A stretch of DNA of 64,000 nt from Mycobacterium sp. DL440 (GCF_011745145.1 NZ_CP050191.1:647991-711990); one strand, 5' to 3'. Shown: positions 43,824 through 54,452, counted from the stretch's first letter. The notes: generated by a model not told the origin, from the sequence alone. Program-made: numbers and translations.

Positions 43824-45296
43824 ATGTCTGCCCTTCGGCGAATCAAATCTGTCGAGCAGTCGATTGCCGACACCGATGAGCCGTCGACCCGGCTCCGCAA
43901 GGACCTCACGTGGTGGGACCTGACGGTTTTCGGTGTGTCGGTCGTGATCGGCGCAGGCATTTTCACCATCACCGCCTCCACAGCGGGCAATCTGACCGGA
44001 CCCGCGATCTCGATTGCCTTCCTTATCGCCGCCGTGGCGTGCGGTTTGGCCGCCTTGTGTTACGCCGAGTTCGCCTCCACCGTGCCGGTGGCCGGCAGCG
44101 CTTATACCTTTTCCTATGCGACGTTCGGTGAATTCGCGGCGTGGATCATCGGATGGGATCTGATCCTGGAGTTCGCCGTCGCATCCGCGGTGGTGGCCAA
44201 GGGGTGGTCGAGCTACCTCGGGACAGTGTTCGGATTCGGCGGCGGAATAGCGGATTTCGGCGGTCTTGCCGTCGACTGGGGTGCGCTGGTGATCATTGCG
44301 CTGGTGACGGTTCTGCTGGTGGTCGGCACCAAGCTGTCTGCGCACTTCAGTCTGGTGATCACGATCATCAAGGTGTCGGTCGTGCTGTTGGTGGTGATCG
44401 TCGGTGCCTTCTACATCAAGGCCGCGAACTACACCCCGTTCATCCCGCCGAACGAGGCCGGTGAGGGCGCCAGCGGGGCCGACCAGTCCCTGTTTTCGCT
44501 GTTGACCGGGGCAGCGGGCAGCCATTACGGCTGGTACGGCGTGCTGGCCGGCGCCTCGATTGTGTTCTTTGCGTTCATCGGCTTCGACGTTGTCGCGACC
44601 ACCGCCGAGGAGACCCGCGATCCGCAGCGCGATGTGCCCCGCGGCATCCTGGCCTCGCTCGGCATCGTCACCGTGCTGTACGTCGCGGTCTCTGTGGTGC
44701 TGTCGGGCATGGTCTCCTACACCGTGCTGCGCGATGCACCCGGTGGCCACGCCAACCTCGCCACGGCCTTCGACGCCAACGGCGTGCACTGGGCGGCGAC
44801 AGTCATCTCCATCGGCGCGCTTGCGGGGCTCACCACGGTGGTGATCGTGTTGATGCTGGGGCAGACCCGGGTGCTTTTCGCGATGTCGCGTGATGGCCTG
44901 CTGCCGCGGCGGTTGGCCGCTACGGGCAGCCACGGCACACCGGTCCGGATCACCATGATCGTGGGTGTTCTTGTAGCGATCGCTGCGTCGGTGTTCCCGA
45001 TGGGCCGCCTCGAAGAGATGGTCAACATCGGCACGCTGTTCGCCTTCGTGCTGGTTTCGGCCGGGGTGATCGTGCTGCGGCGGACCCGGCCTGACCTACC
45101 GCGCGGATTCCGCGTGCCGTGGGTGCCGGTGTTGCCGATCGCCGCGATCCTGGCGTGCCTGTGGTTGATGCTCAACCTGACCGGACTGACCTGGATCCGG
45201 TTCCTGCTCTGGATGGTGATCGGTGTAGTGGTGTACGCCGCCTACGGCCGCAGGCATTCGATGCTGGCCAACCGGGAAGCCGCCGCTACGGTCTGA
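43824..45296 (+). CDS. Amino acid permease, CAT type (Rv3253c-like)
   Basis: 490 residues from ATG 43824. APC-superfamily carrier with 12 or more helices: DLTVFGVSVVIGAGIFTITAS in helix 1, CYAEFASTVPVAGSAYTFSYA, and FAFIGFDVVATTAEETRDPQRDVPRG, the consensus amphipathic region, all within longer runs. The conserved start SVEQSIADTDEPSTRLRKDLTWWD fixes the N-terminus. It resembles cationic amino acid transporters; substrate is not proven. It ends in a 22-bp-stem terminator. Confidence 0.9.
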   Translation: MSALRRIKSVEQSIADTDEPSTRLRKDLTWWDLTVFGVSVVIGAGIFTITASTAGNLTGPAISIAFLIAAVACGLAALCYAEFASTVPVAGSAYTFSYATFGEFAAWIIGWDLILEFAVASAVVAKGWSSYLGTVFGFGGGIADFGGLAVDWGALVIIALVTVLLVVGTKLSAHFSLVITIIKVSVVLLVVIVGAFYIKAANYTPFIPPNEAGEGASGADQSLFSLLTGAAGSHYGWYGVLAGASIVFFAFIGFDVVATTAEETRDPQRDVPRGILASLGIVTVLYVAVSVVLSGMVSYTVLRDAPGGHANLATAFDANGVHWAATVISIGALAGLTTVVIVLMLGQTRVLFAMSRDGLLPRRLAATGSHGTPVRITMIVGVLVAIAASVFPMGRLEEMVNIGTLFAFVLVSAGVIVLRRTRPDLPRGFRVPWVPVLPIAAILACLWLMLNLTGLTWIRFLLWMVIGVVVYAAYGRRHSMLANREAAATV

Positions 45297-45335
45297 ACGT
45301 CACGGCGCCGTTGAGGCGGACGGCACGCGGGCCAT

Positions 45336-45391
45336 CGAAACTGAAGCCAGGGACAGATCAATCGCCGATTCTGTCCCTGGCTTCAGTTTCG
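45336..45391. terminator. Strong hairpin after the permease gene
   Basis: A perfect 22-bp stem (45336-45357 with 45370-45391) and a 12-base loop, starting CGAAACTGAAGCC. It ends permease transcription before the alkB promoter. Confidence 0.85.
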
Positions 45392-45460
45392 GTGTCGGCC
45401 CCGTGCCGGCACTGCCCGACCAGACTGTGATCCCGCACACCGAATGATTTTACAAATGAC

Positions 45461-45484
45461 TGTCGAATGTCTAGACAACGGACA
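45461..45484. promoter_or_regulatory. Operator of the alkB operon
   Basis: A 24-bp perfectly symmetric site: TGTC-N3-TGTC-N2-GACA-N3-GACA. It covers the -35 hexamer of the alkB promoter. The TetR gene at the end of the operon is the likely repressor. Confidence 0.75.
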
Positions 45485-45500
45485 TAACGATGCTTATAGT
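45472..45500 (+). promoter_or_regulatory. alkB promoter
   Basis: -35 TAGACA (45472-45477), 17-bp spacer, -10 TATAGT (45495-45500): a near-consensus SigA promoter. AAGGAGG at 45529-45535 precedes the GTG start. Confidence 0.7.
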
Positions 45501-45541
45501 CAAGTCATTGCAGTGATAGCACTCACATAAGGAGGCTCATC

Positions 45542-46786
45542 GTGGTGGCAGGACTTTCCGGCAGGCAGGACGTCGCAGACGTCGGGCAATGGCGGGACAA
45601 GAAGCGGCATCTCTGGCTCATGGGACTGATCGCCCCGACGGCGATCTTCGTGATGCTGCCGCTGGTCTGGGCGCTCAACCAGCTCGGCTGGCACACCGCC
45701 GCCCAGGCGCCGTTGTGGATCGGGCCGATCCTGCTCTACGTGCTACTGCCGCTGTTGGACCTGCGGTTCGGGCCGGACGGCCAGAACCCGCCCGATGAGG
45801 TGATGGAGCAGCTGGAGAACGACAAGTACTACCGCTACTGCACCTACGTCTACATCCCGTTCCAGTACGCGAGCGTCATCATGGGCGCCTACCTGTTCAC
45901 CGCGTCCGACCTCAGCTGGCTCGGGTTTGACGGCGGGCTGGGCTGGCCGGCCAAGATCGGCATCGCGCTGTCGGTGGGTGTGCTCGGCGGGGTGGGAATC
46001 AACACCGCCCACGAGATGGGGCACAAGCGTGACTCGCTGGAGCGCTGGCTGTCCAAGATCACCCTGGCCCAGACCTGGTACGGCCACTTCTACATCGAGC
46101 ACAACCGTGGTCACCACGTCCGCGTCGCCACTCCCGAGGATCCCGCGTCGGCCCGCTTCGGCGAAACGTTCTGGGAGTTCCTGCCGCGCAGCGTGTTCGG
46201 CAGCCTGCGCTCATCCTGGGAGTTGGAGGCCCAGCGGTTGCGCCGGCAGGACAAGTCGCCGTGGCACTGGTCCAACGATGTCCTCAACGCGTGGGCCATG
46301 TCGGTGGTGTTCTTCGGCATCCTGATCGCGGTGTTCGGACCCGCGCTGATCCCGTTCATCGTCATCCAGGCCATCTACGGCTTCAGCCTGCTGGAATCGG
46401 TGAACTACCTCGAGCACTACGGGCTGCTCCGGCAGAAGACCTCCAGCGGCCGCTACGAGCGTTGCGCGCCGGTGCACAGCTGGAACTCCGACCACATCGT
46501 GACCAACCTGTTCCTGTATCACCTGCAGCGCCACAGCGATCACCACGCCAACCCCACCCGCCGATACCAGACCCTCCGCAGCATTGACGGTGCGCCCAAC
46601 CTGCCCAGCGGGTACGCGTCGCTGATCGGGCTCACCTACCTGCCGCCGTTGTGGCGCAGGCTGATGGACCACCGGGTACTGGAGCACTACGACGGTGACA
46701 TCACCAAGGTGAACATCCAGCCGCGGCTGCGGGCCAAGATGCTGGCGCGCTACGGTGCCGGCGACCAGCAGGGGGCGGCGGCATGA
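45542..46786 (+). CDS. alkB: Alkane 1-monooxygenase
   Basis: 414 residues from GTG 45542 (a second GTG follows at once). Integral membrane diiron enzyme with about six helices and the His boxes HEMGHKRD, EHNRGHHVRVATPED and LQRHSDHHANPTRRYQ. It hydroxylates the end carbon of alkanes using electrons from rubredoxins, whose genes follow with 4-bp overlaps. The operon alkB-rubA-rubB-tetR is conserved in mycobacteria. Expression is probably induced by alkanes through release of the TetR repressor. Confidence 0.96.
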   Translation: MVAGLSGRQDVADVGQWRDKKRHLWLMGLIAPTAIFVMLPLVWALNQLGWHTAAQAPLWIGPILLYVLLPLLDLRFGPDGQNPPDEVMEQLENDKYYRYCTYVYIPFQYASVIMGAYLFTASDLSWLGFDGGLGWPAKIGIALSVGVLGGVGINTAHEMGHKRDSLERWLSKITLAQTWYGHFYIEHNRGHHVRVATPEDPASARFGETFWEFLPRSVFGSLRSSWELEAQRLRRQDKSPWHWSNDVLNAWAMSVVFFGILIAVFGPALIPFIVIQAIYGFSLLESVNYLEHYGLLRQKTSSGRYERCAPVHSWNSDHIVTNLFLYHLQRHSDHHANPTRRYQTLRSIDGAPNLPSGYASLIGLTYLPPLWRRLMDHRVLEHYDGDITKVNIQPRLRAKMLARYGAGDQQGAAA

Positions 46787-46962
46787 CCGTGAGCGCGTAC
46801 GAGTGCCCCGGATGCGGCTACGTGTACGACGAAGCGAAAGGTGCCCCGCGCGAGGGCTTTCCGGCCGGAACCCCGTGGAGTGAAGTGCCCGACGACTGGT
46901 GCTGCCCGGACTGTGCGGTGCGGGAGAAGGTCGATTTCGAGGCGATAGGAGTTCCGAAATGA
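46783..46962 (+). CDS. rubA: Rubredoxin A
   Basis: 59 residues. Two CxxC pairs ([12 protein letters not shown] and WCCPDCAV) bind one iron. The first of the tandem rubredoxins, joined to alkB by ATGA and to rubB by ATGA. AlkG1-like rubredoxins often do not support alkane oxidation in studied hosts, while the second type does; which one serves AlkB here is not shown. Confidence 0.95.
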   Translation: MTVSAYECPGCGYVYDEAKGAPREGFPAGTPWSEVPDDWCCPDCAVREKVDFEAIGVPK

Positions 46963-47144
46963 GCGAGCCGTACAAGCTGTACATCTGCGTGCAGTGTGGA
47001 TTCGAATACGACGAGGCCAAGGGCTGGCCCGAGGACGGTATCGCCCCGGGCACCCGATGGGACGACATCCCCGAGGACTGGAGCTGCCCGGACTGCGGCG
47101 CGGCGAAGACCGATTTCGAGATGGTCGAGGTCGCACGGCCTTGA
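46959..47144 (+). CDS. rubB: Rubredoxin B
   Basis: 61 residues from ATG 46959. CxxC pairs in [12 protein letters not shown] and [10 protein letters not shown], with the standard DDIPEDW loop between. Electron carrier from a rubredoxin reductase to AlkB. It overlaps rubA and is followed directly by the TetR gene (an in-frame TTG overlaps its stop). Confidence 0.96.
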   Translation: MSEPYKLYICVQCGFEYDEAKGWPEDGIAPGTRWDDIPEDWSCPDCGAAKTDFEMVEVARP

Positions 47145-47197
47145 CCGCTTCGAGCGACGCGCTCGAAACCCGCCCGGAAAGCGATAGTGTCGCCCGT

Positions 47198-47821
47198 GTG
47201 AGTCGGCCGCGAGACAAACAGCGCATCCCGTATGCGGAGGCATCCAGGGTGCTGCTGCGCGATTCGATTCTCGATGGCATGCGGGAACTGCTGTTGACCC
47301 GCGACTGGTCGGCCATCACGCTCTCGCACGTGGCCCAGGTCGCGGGGATCAGCCGTCAGACCATCTACAACGAGTTCGGCTCTCGGCAGGGGCTGGCCGA
47401 GGGATATGCGATGCGCCTGGCTGACCGGCTCGTCGACGCGGTCGACGAGGCGATCAACCACAACGTCGGCGAGGTCCACGCGGCATTCCTGGAGGGGTTC
47501 CGGGCGTTCTTCCTCGAATCCGCCGCCGACCCTCTGGTGATCTCGTTGCTCACCGGCGCCTCCAAGCCCGACCTGCTGCAGATCATCACCACCGGCAGCG
47601 GGCCGATCATCTCCCGATGCTCGGCGCGGCTGACCGGAACCTTTCAGAACAGTTGGATGAAGGCCAGCGATGAGGACGCCGGCGTGCTGGCCCGGGCGAT
47701 CGTGCGGCTGGCGATGAGTTACGTGTCGATGCCGCCCGAGGCGGATCACGATGTGGCCGGTGACCTGGCCCAACTGATGACGCCATTCGCCGAGCGCTAC
47801 GGTGTCATAGATACCCCGTAG
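47198..47821 (+). CDS. TetR-family regulator of alkB operon (Rv3249c-like)
   Basis: 207 residues from GTG 47198, the start that matches the conserved SRPRDKQRIPYAEASR opening; TTG 47141 would add 19 residues. HTH: WSAITLSHVAQVAGISRQTIYNEFGSRQGLAEG, within about 32-65. The C-terminal domain is likely a fatty-acid or alkanol pocket. Last gene of the alkane operon, so its level rises with that of AlkB; it most likely binds the 24-bp operator at 45461-45484. AlkX in other actinobacteria plays this part. Confidence 0.88.
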   Translation: MSRPRDKQRIPYAEASRVLLRDSILDGMRELLLTRDWSAITLSHVAQVAGISRQTIYNEFGSRQGLAEGYAMRLADRLVDAVDEAINHNVGEVHAAFLEGFRAFFLESAADPLVISLLTGASKPDLLQIITTGSGPIISRCSARLTGTFQNSWMKASDEDAGVLARAIVRLAMSYVSMPPEADHDVAGDLAQLMTPFAERYGVIDTP

Positions 47822-47958
47822 CTGTCAGAGCGCCGCCGCCGTCACAACCGCATGAGCGCCTGTCCCGCGAGCCCGCAGGCTAGAGGTATCTGCGTGTGGC
47901 GTCGCCGTTCGGCGCACCTCTGCGCTTGCAAGCAATCACGACTGAAAGAGGGCTCTAC

Positions 47959-49419
<1,461 letters not shown>

Positions 49420-49440
49420 GTTAGCTTCCTCTGCGCGAGC

Positions 49441-49488
49441 AGACGGAAAATTGCCCCAAATCACTTGATTTGGGGCAATTTTCCGTCT
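49441..49488. terminator. Perfect 23-bp dyad after sahH
   Basis: Arms 49441-49463 and 49466-49488 are fully complementary with a two-base loop and an A/T-rich outer part on both sides, so it can stop transcription from sahH and from gjpA alike. Confidence 0.88.
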
Positions 49489-49502
49489 GTCGACCGGTTT
49501 GG

Positions 49503-51293
49503 TTACTTCTTGTTGTCGTGCTTGCTCTTGCTGCCGGCGTCCTTCTTGGCCGGCTTGGTGGATTCGGAACCGGAGTTGGACGCACCGGCACTCGAATCGC
49601 TTGAGCTGGAAGTGGATTCGCTGGACTTGCGGGTGCTGTTCGCGCCCAATCCGTTGCGAACGTTCTTCACCGCATCCTTGACACCCTTGACCAGATTGCT
49701 GCGCGGGGTCTTGTCCGTCGGGCCGGCGGTCCGGGTCGTCGGCGCATTCAGGCGGGTCTGAACCTTGGGCGTCGGCTTACCAGCGGTTGCGGCATCGTCG
49801 GCCGATTCCGTCGGTGCCGCGGTCTCGTCGGTGGTGCCTGCCTCGTCAGCGGTAGCGACCTTGGTGGCGGCCGGGGCCTTGGCGGCATCCGCGGTCGCGG
49901 ATACGGCGGTCGGCTTCTCCAGCGACACCGTGACGGTCTTGTTCGCGGTCGAGTAGGTCAGCTCGTTGGCCGCTGCGATGGCGTTCGCGGCCGAACTGTC
50001 GGCAGCCGAACCCTCGGCATCCGTGACCGGAGCGGCAGCCTCGTCGGTGGCCTCCTCGGTGCCGGTCGCGATGCCTTGCAGCTTCTTGACGATGTTCTCG
50101 ACAGCTGCACCCTTCAACGCGTCACGAAGTTTGGTGACGCCTGCGCTTTCGGCGGTGTCGCTCAGGATGTCGCCCGTAGCGAGCGGATGCAGTCCGAACA
50201 GTGGGGGCTTCGGGGCCGGAGCATTCCCCTTGCCGTCCCAATCGTCCCAGCCGCTGCCGAGCAGCACGCCGACCGTTTGCGACAGCCCCTGCAAGGCGCC
50301 GATCGGGCCGACGGCCTCGCCCTTGACCGAGATGCCGAGGGCACCGAGTTTGACGTCCAGACCGAGGCTGTTGAAGATCGAGCCGCCGACCGAGGGGATC
50401 GTTACCTTGTTGCCCTCTTCGTCGGTGTATTCGTAGGTGCTCCGATCGGTTGAGCCCGGGGTGAGCAGACCGCCGAACGCGATGTTGAGCCCGCCGATGG
50501 TGACGCTGTCCTTGATCAGGCCCGCATCGTTGATCATCGGCGCCAGCGCGTCGAGGTTCAGATTGGCGCCGTTCAGGAACGCGTCGACCATGCCGGCCGG
50601 CACCCCCAGCAGGCTGGAGAGTGCGGTTGTCGAGTCGCCGGCCTGGAGCGCGTCCGAAATCGCCACGGCACTGTTGAGGAGGGCCACCGCCGGGCTGATC
50701 ACCGGGCCGACCGATCCGATGAGGACGCCGCTCAGCGGCGAGGCCAGGACACTCATGACCGCGGAGAAGGAGTCGACGTCGACACCTTCCTCCAGGAACG
50801 AGGGAAACATGTCGAGCGCCAAGCCGTGCATACCGCCGAGGGTGTGCTTGAGCACCGCGTCCTTGGTGGCGTCGTCCGCACCGATCAGGGTGAGACCCGT
50901 CACCACCTTCATCGCATTGGCGGCGAACTGTTGCGACACGGCCTCGAAGCTCGACGGGTCATCGAAAAGCTGCTTGGCATAGCCGATCTGGTTGGCGATC
51001 GCCTGCTGCAGTCCGACGCCCGGGGCCAACAGGAAGTTGTCGCCCAGGATCGTGCCGTTGGCCTTCGCGGTGTCGAAGGCCGTTTGCAGTGGCGCGAAGG
51101 GGTCCCAACCAGCGGTGAGGCGCACGGCGTCGGCGTGAATGTCGTGCTGGGCACCGGCAGGGACGGGAGAGATTCCCGGCGTGGCGGCAATCATCCCGGC
51201 GGCGGCGACGACGATGCCCGCTGCGGTGAGCCAGTGACGGGTGGTTTCTTGCTTTGCGCCCACGGGGGGGTGGGGCTGAGCAACGAGATGCAC
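49503..51293 (-). CDS. gjpA: GjpA-family outer-membrane porin-like protein
   Basis: 596 residues from GTG 51293, with AAGGAG (minus strand) at a good distance; longer in-frame starts are less likely. N-terminal signal helix (about 18-40), then a domain of GDNFLLAPGVGLQQAIANQIGYAKQLF and VGPVISPAVALLNSAVAISDALQAG, the pattern of mycobacterial GjpA proteins. The C-terminal 200 residues are low complexity (Ala/Thr/Asp, then Ser-rich, then Lys-rich). Role in the mycomembrane is not well known. It and the upstream ligase gene sit on the strand opposite to their neighbours. Confidence 0.8.
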   Translation of the reverse strand: MHLVAQPHPPVGAKQETTRHWLTAAGIVVAAAGMIAATPGISPVPAGAQHDIHADAVRLTAGWDPFAPLQTAFDTAKANGTILGDNFLLAPGVGLQQAIANQIGYAKQLFDDPSSFEAVSQQFAANAMKVVTGLTLIGADDATKDAVLKHTLGGMHGLALDMFPSFLEEGVDVDSFSAVMSVLASPLSGVLIGSVGPVISPAVALLNSAVAISDALQAGDSTTALSSLLGVPAGMVDAFLNGANLNLDALAPMINDAGLIKDSVTIGGLNIAFGGLLTPGSTDRSTYEYTDEEGNKVTIPSVGGSIFNSLGLDVKLGALGISVKGEAVGPIGALQGLSQTVGVLLGSGWDDWDGKGNAPAPKPPLFGLHPLATGDILSDTAESAGVTKLRDALKGAAVENIVKKLQGIATGTEEATDEAAAPVTDAEGSAADSSAANAIAAANELTYSTANKTVTVSLEKPTAVSATADAAKAPAATKVATADEAGTTDETAAPTESADDAATAGKPTPKVQTRLNAPTTRTAGPTDKTPRSNLVKGVKDAVKNVRNGLGANSTRKSSESTSSSSDSSAGASNSGSESTKPAKKDAGSKSKHDNKK

Positions 51294-51800
51294 GGCATCT
51301 CCTTTCGCATCTGTAAATAATCGGACAGACCATAGCCCGGCGAAGTAGTTGCCGATGCAATATTTGGGCAACGAATGTAGCCAGTTTAAGGTTCGGCGCC
51401 GTCGAGCAACGCGGTGTTGCAGGAGAAGTGGCAGCTCGCTGGGCTTGAACCCGATTTGGGCTAATGATTAGACATTTTTTAATGTCGGGTTGCATCCATG
51501 GCTGCTTCAGGGCGCGTGCGACTGGACGGCTCTCGCGAGACCGTGATTTGTCTGTCAAAAAATTTGTCTGACAACATGATTCAGAGTTGTGCCATGCCCG
51601 CTGCTCCGGTGCGGCGAAGCGCCGTGTCCCCTGATGCCGATGTGCAGGGGCCCACTTTTATTTGTTGGGGAGTGCGCGGCAACCGCGGCTCGTGGTACCG
51701 GCAGTGCAGGGACCGCGCAGACCGGACCGGGGTGCGGCACTACCGCGGCGACCGTGCAGGCGGCCGCGATCAGCTAACAAATGCTGGCAGCTCCTGGGCG
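51294..51800. promoter_or_regulatory. gjpA upstream region
   Basis: 507 bp with no gene, unusually AT-rich for the window between 51460 and 51590. It contains TGTCTGTCA (51549-51557) and TGTCTGACA (51565-51573), 16 bp apart; the second is a perfect dyad around T. A GGGCTAATGATTAGAC stretch lies near 51456-51471. These probably form the gjpA control region (minus strand). No start point can be fixed. Confidence 0.45.
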
Positions 51801-53648
51801 TCAGTTCAGGCCTGGTGCCTGCTGACGGGCCGCCTCGGCCTTGATCAGCTCGGCGATGCGGATCGCGGCCTCGAGTTCCCTGGCCTTGGCGAGGTCGTCG
51901 AGCGCCGACGGCCTGAGCCAGTGCGCCACGGGCGCGATCTCGTCGTCGAGCAACTGTTGCCGGCACCGGCCCCGTTGGATCTTGCCGCTCGACGTCGTCG
52001 GAATCGACAGATGTTCCACCAGCAGAACCGCGTTCGGCTCTACGCCGTATCGCGCGGTCACCGCGGCCCGGACCGCATCGGCAACCGCGGAGAGGTCGAC
52101 CGATCCGTCTCGTTGGCGAGCCACCTCCTGCACGATCACCATCTGTTCGACCGCTCCCAGACCGGGAGTGATCGCGAAGACGGCGCCGCGCCCGGATACG
52201 AGTGCCGGATGGCTGTCCTGCACCGTCCGCTCGATGTCGCTGGGGTAGTAGTTGCCGCCGCGGATGACGACGAGATCCTTACAGCGTCCCGTGATGTACA
52301 GCTCGCCCGACCGGAGGAAACCCAGATCACCGGTGCGCAGGAATGGCCCGCCGGATACCTCGGCCGCAACAGCGGAAAACGTCTGCGCCGTCTCATCTGG
52401 CCTGGCCCAATATCCCCAACCGACGCTGGGGCCGGCGATCCAGATCTCGCCGACCTCATCCGCCCCGCACGGCCGGTGGGTCAACGGATCGATGACGACC
52501 ACGTGCTGGCCGCCTCGCGGGCGGCCGCACCCCACCAAAGCGACCGCGGACGGATGTCCCGGCTCGACGTCGACGACGCGATCTGCCTGAAGCCCGGTGC
52601 GATCGACGTGCGCAACGACCGGCAGCGCGGAGTCCGAACCGCCGGACACCAGCAAGGTCGCCTCGGCGAGTCCGTACACCGGACACAGTGCCTCCGGCCG
52701 GAACCCCGCCGGAGCGAACGCCTCGGCGAACTTCTCCAGCGTGGCGGCCTGTACCGGCTCGGCGCCGTTCATGGCGGTGGCGAGGCTGGACAGATCGAGC
52801 GCCGCGCGCTGCTCTGCAGTGCTCTCTTCGACACACCGGTCGTAGGCGAAGTTCGGTGCGGCGGTGAAGGTTGCGCGATGCCGGGATATCGCTTCCAGCC
52901 AGCCCATCGGCCGTTTGACGAAGGAGGACGGTGACATCAGATGGGTGGTGCACCCCACGTAGAGCATCGACAGAATCCCGCCGATCAGACCCATGTCGTG
53001 GTGGGACGGCAGCCAGAACACGCTGGTTGCGGTGTCGTCGCCGTCCCACACCTGGCGGATCGACTCCATGTTGTGGAGAAGGTTGCGGTGCGTCAGTGCG
53101 ACGCCCTTCGGCGTCGTGGTGGAGCCAGACGTGTACTGCACCATGGCGATCGCGTCCGGGTCGATCTCCGGTGCCGCCCAACTGCTGCCTTCGGCGGCGG
53201 GGGTGTCCACCTCATCGGCACGGACCCACCGCAGGTCGCGCCCCTCGGCCAACTCGTCGATCGCGGCCTTGATCTTCGCCTGCGTCTCGGCGGTGGCGAG
53301 CGCGAAGCGCGCATGTGCGTCGGGCACCACCGAGGACAGGCGTGGAGCCAGCCGCTCGTGCACCGGCACGGCGACAGCACCCGCGTAGACGCAGCCGAAG
53401 AACCCGGCGATGGAATCCAGGCCGGGCCGGCACAGCACCAGGACGCGTTCACCGACAGCCCCCAGGTCGTGCAGGGTGGACGCGATCGCGCGGGCCCGGC
53501 GATCCAGGTCGCGGTATGTCAGCTGGGTGCGGTTCTGGTCGTCGCCGTCATACGAGAAGCTGAACGCGACCTTGTCCTGATACGTCGCGGCCCGCTGCTG
53601 CAGCAGGTCCAGCAGGGTGGCTGCGGTGAGCGCTGTGTTCTGGTGCAT
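51801..53648 (-). CDS. Fatty-acyl-AMP ligase (FAAL)
   Basis: 615 residues from ATG 53648 with GAGGTAG upstream. ANL fold with FAAL traits: MVQYTSGSTTTPKGVALTHRNLLHNME, FWLPSHHDMGLIGGIL, CPVYGLAEATLLVSGG, and a TSSGKIQRGRCR end that keeps the late Lys. The SHHDMGL and LAEATL motifs separate FAALs from acyl-CoA ligases. It would load a fatty acid as acyl-AMP on a carrier protein or PKS, but no carrier, PKS or acyltransferase gene is nearby. It is divergent from tmk and 507 bp from gjpA. Confidence 0.88.
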   Translation of the reverse strand: MHQNTALTAATLLDLLQQRAATYQDKVAFSFSYDGDDQNRTQLTYRDLDRRARAIASTLHDLGAVGERVLVLCRPGLDSIAGFFGCVYAGAVAVPVHERLAPRLSSVVPDAHARFALATAETQAKIKAAIDELAEGRDLRWVRADEVDTPAAEGSSWAAPEIDPDAIAMVQYTSGSTTTPKGVALTHRNLLHNMESIRQVWDGDDTATSVFWLPSHHDMGLIGGILSMLYVGCTTHLMSPSSFVKRPMGWLEAISRHRATFTAAPNFAYDRCVEESTAEQRAALDLSSLATAMNGAEPVQAATLEKFAEAFAPAGFRPEALCPVYGLAEATLLVSGGSDSALPVVAHVDRTGLQADRVVDVEPGHPSAVALVGCGRPRGGQHVVVIDPLTHRPCGADEVGEIWIAGPSVGWGYWARPDETAQTFSAVAAEVSGGPFLRTGDLGFLRSGELYITGRCKDLVVIRGGNYYPSDIERTVQDSHPALVSGRGAVFAITPGLGAVEQMVIVQEVARQRDGSVDLSAVADAVRAAVTARYGVEPNAVLLVEHLSIPTTSSGKIQRGRCRQQLLDDEIAPVAHWLRPSALDDLAKARELEAAIRIAELIKAEAARQQAPGLN

Positions 53649-53807
53649 CCGCTACCTCATATGTCGGCGATTCCTGGGATCAGGCGACCGTACCGGACGC
53701 AAAAATAAGCCGGGCTATCTTGTGGGGCCTTCCCGGCTGTCTGATTTACCCGCGAGGCAGGGGTGCCACTCCAACGTGACATCGGCGGCGGCGCCCGGTC
53801 TCAGGGA

Positions 53808-53813
53808 TAGGCT
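53808..53813 (+). promoter_or_regulatory. -10 element of tmk (leaderless)
   Basis: TAGGCT ends six bases before the GTG at 53820. It would start the tmk-mtrA-mtrB-lpqB transcript without a leader. Confidence 0.5.
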
Positions 53814-53819
53814 CGCGGC

Positions 53820-54452
53820 GTGCTCATTGCGATCGAAGGTGTCGACGGTGCCGGCAAACGTACGTTGACCAACGGCCTGCGGGCGGCGTTCGAGGCCGAT
53901 CGCAAGTCCGTCGGCAGCCTGGCATTCCCGCGCTACCACCGGTCGGTGCCCGCCGACCTGGCCGCCGAGGCGCTGCACGGGGCGCACGGCGACCTGGCCG
54001 AATCGGTGTACGCGATGGCGGCCCTGTTCGCGCTCGACCGCGCCGGCGCCCGGGAGGAGATCGAACACCTGCAGGGCGCCTACGACGTCGTCATCCTGGA
54101 CCGCTACGTCGCCTCCAATGCCGCCTACAGTGCGGCGAGGCTGCACCAGGGCGCCGACGGCGAGGCGGTCGCCTGGGTGCGCGAGCTCGAGTTCGACCGC
54201 CTGAAACTCCCCAGCCCGGATTGGCAGGTACTGCTCGATGTCCCGACCGAGCTGGCCGCCCAGCGGGCCGAGCACCGCGCCAACACCGAGGCCGACCGCG
54301 CCAAGGACGCCTACGAACGCGACGGCGGGCTGCAACAGCGCACCGGCGAGGTCTATACCGCGCTGTCGGCCGCCGACTGGTGCGGTCGATGGGCCGTCGC
54401 GGGCCCAGACGTGGACGCAACTGTCCTTGCGGGTCGGCTAAGCAGCAGATAA
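53820..54452 (+). CDS. tmk: Thymidylate kinase
   Basis: 210 residues from GTG 53820. P-loop IAIEGVDGAGKRT, LDRYVASNAAYSAAR with the DR(Y) motif, and a short LID region after AEHRANTEADRAKD. It phosphorylates dTMP to dTDP. In mycobacteria it lies just before mtrA; here the gap is 52 bp. The upstream neighbour is not sahH as in M. tuberculosis but the inserted FAAL gene. Confidence 0.95.
   Translation: MLIAIEGVDGAGKRTLTNGLRAAFEADRKSVGSLAFPRYHRSVPADLAAEALHGAHGDLAESVYAMAALFALDRAGAREEIEHLQGAYDVVILDRYVASNAAYSAARLHQGADGEAVAWVRELEFDRLKLPSPDWQVLLDVPTELAAQRAEHRANTEADRAKDAYERDGGLQQRTGEVYTALSAADWCGRWAVAGPDVDATVLAGRLSSR

Noticed and set aside
47822..47958. SAH riboswitch upstream of sahH
   Set aside because: The spacer lacks the conserved paired GCAACGGC-type elements of that class.
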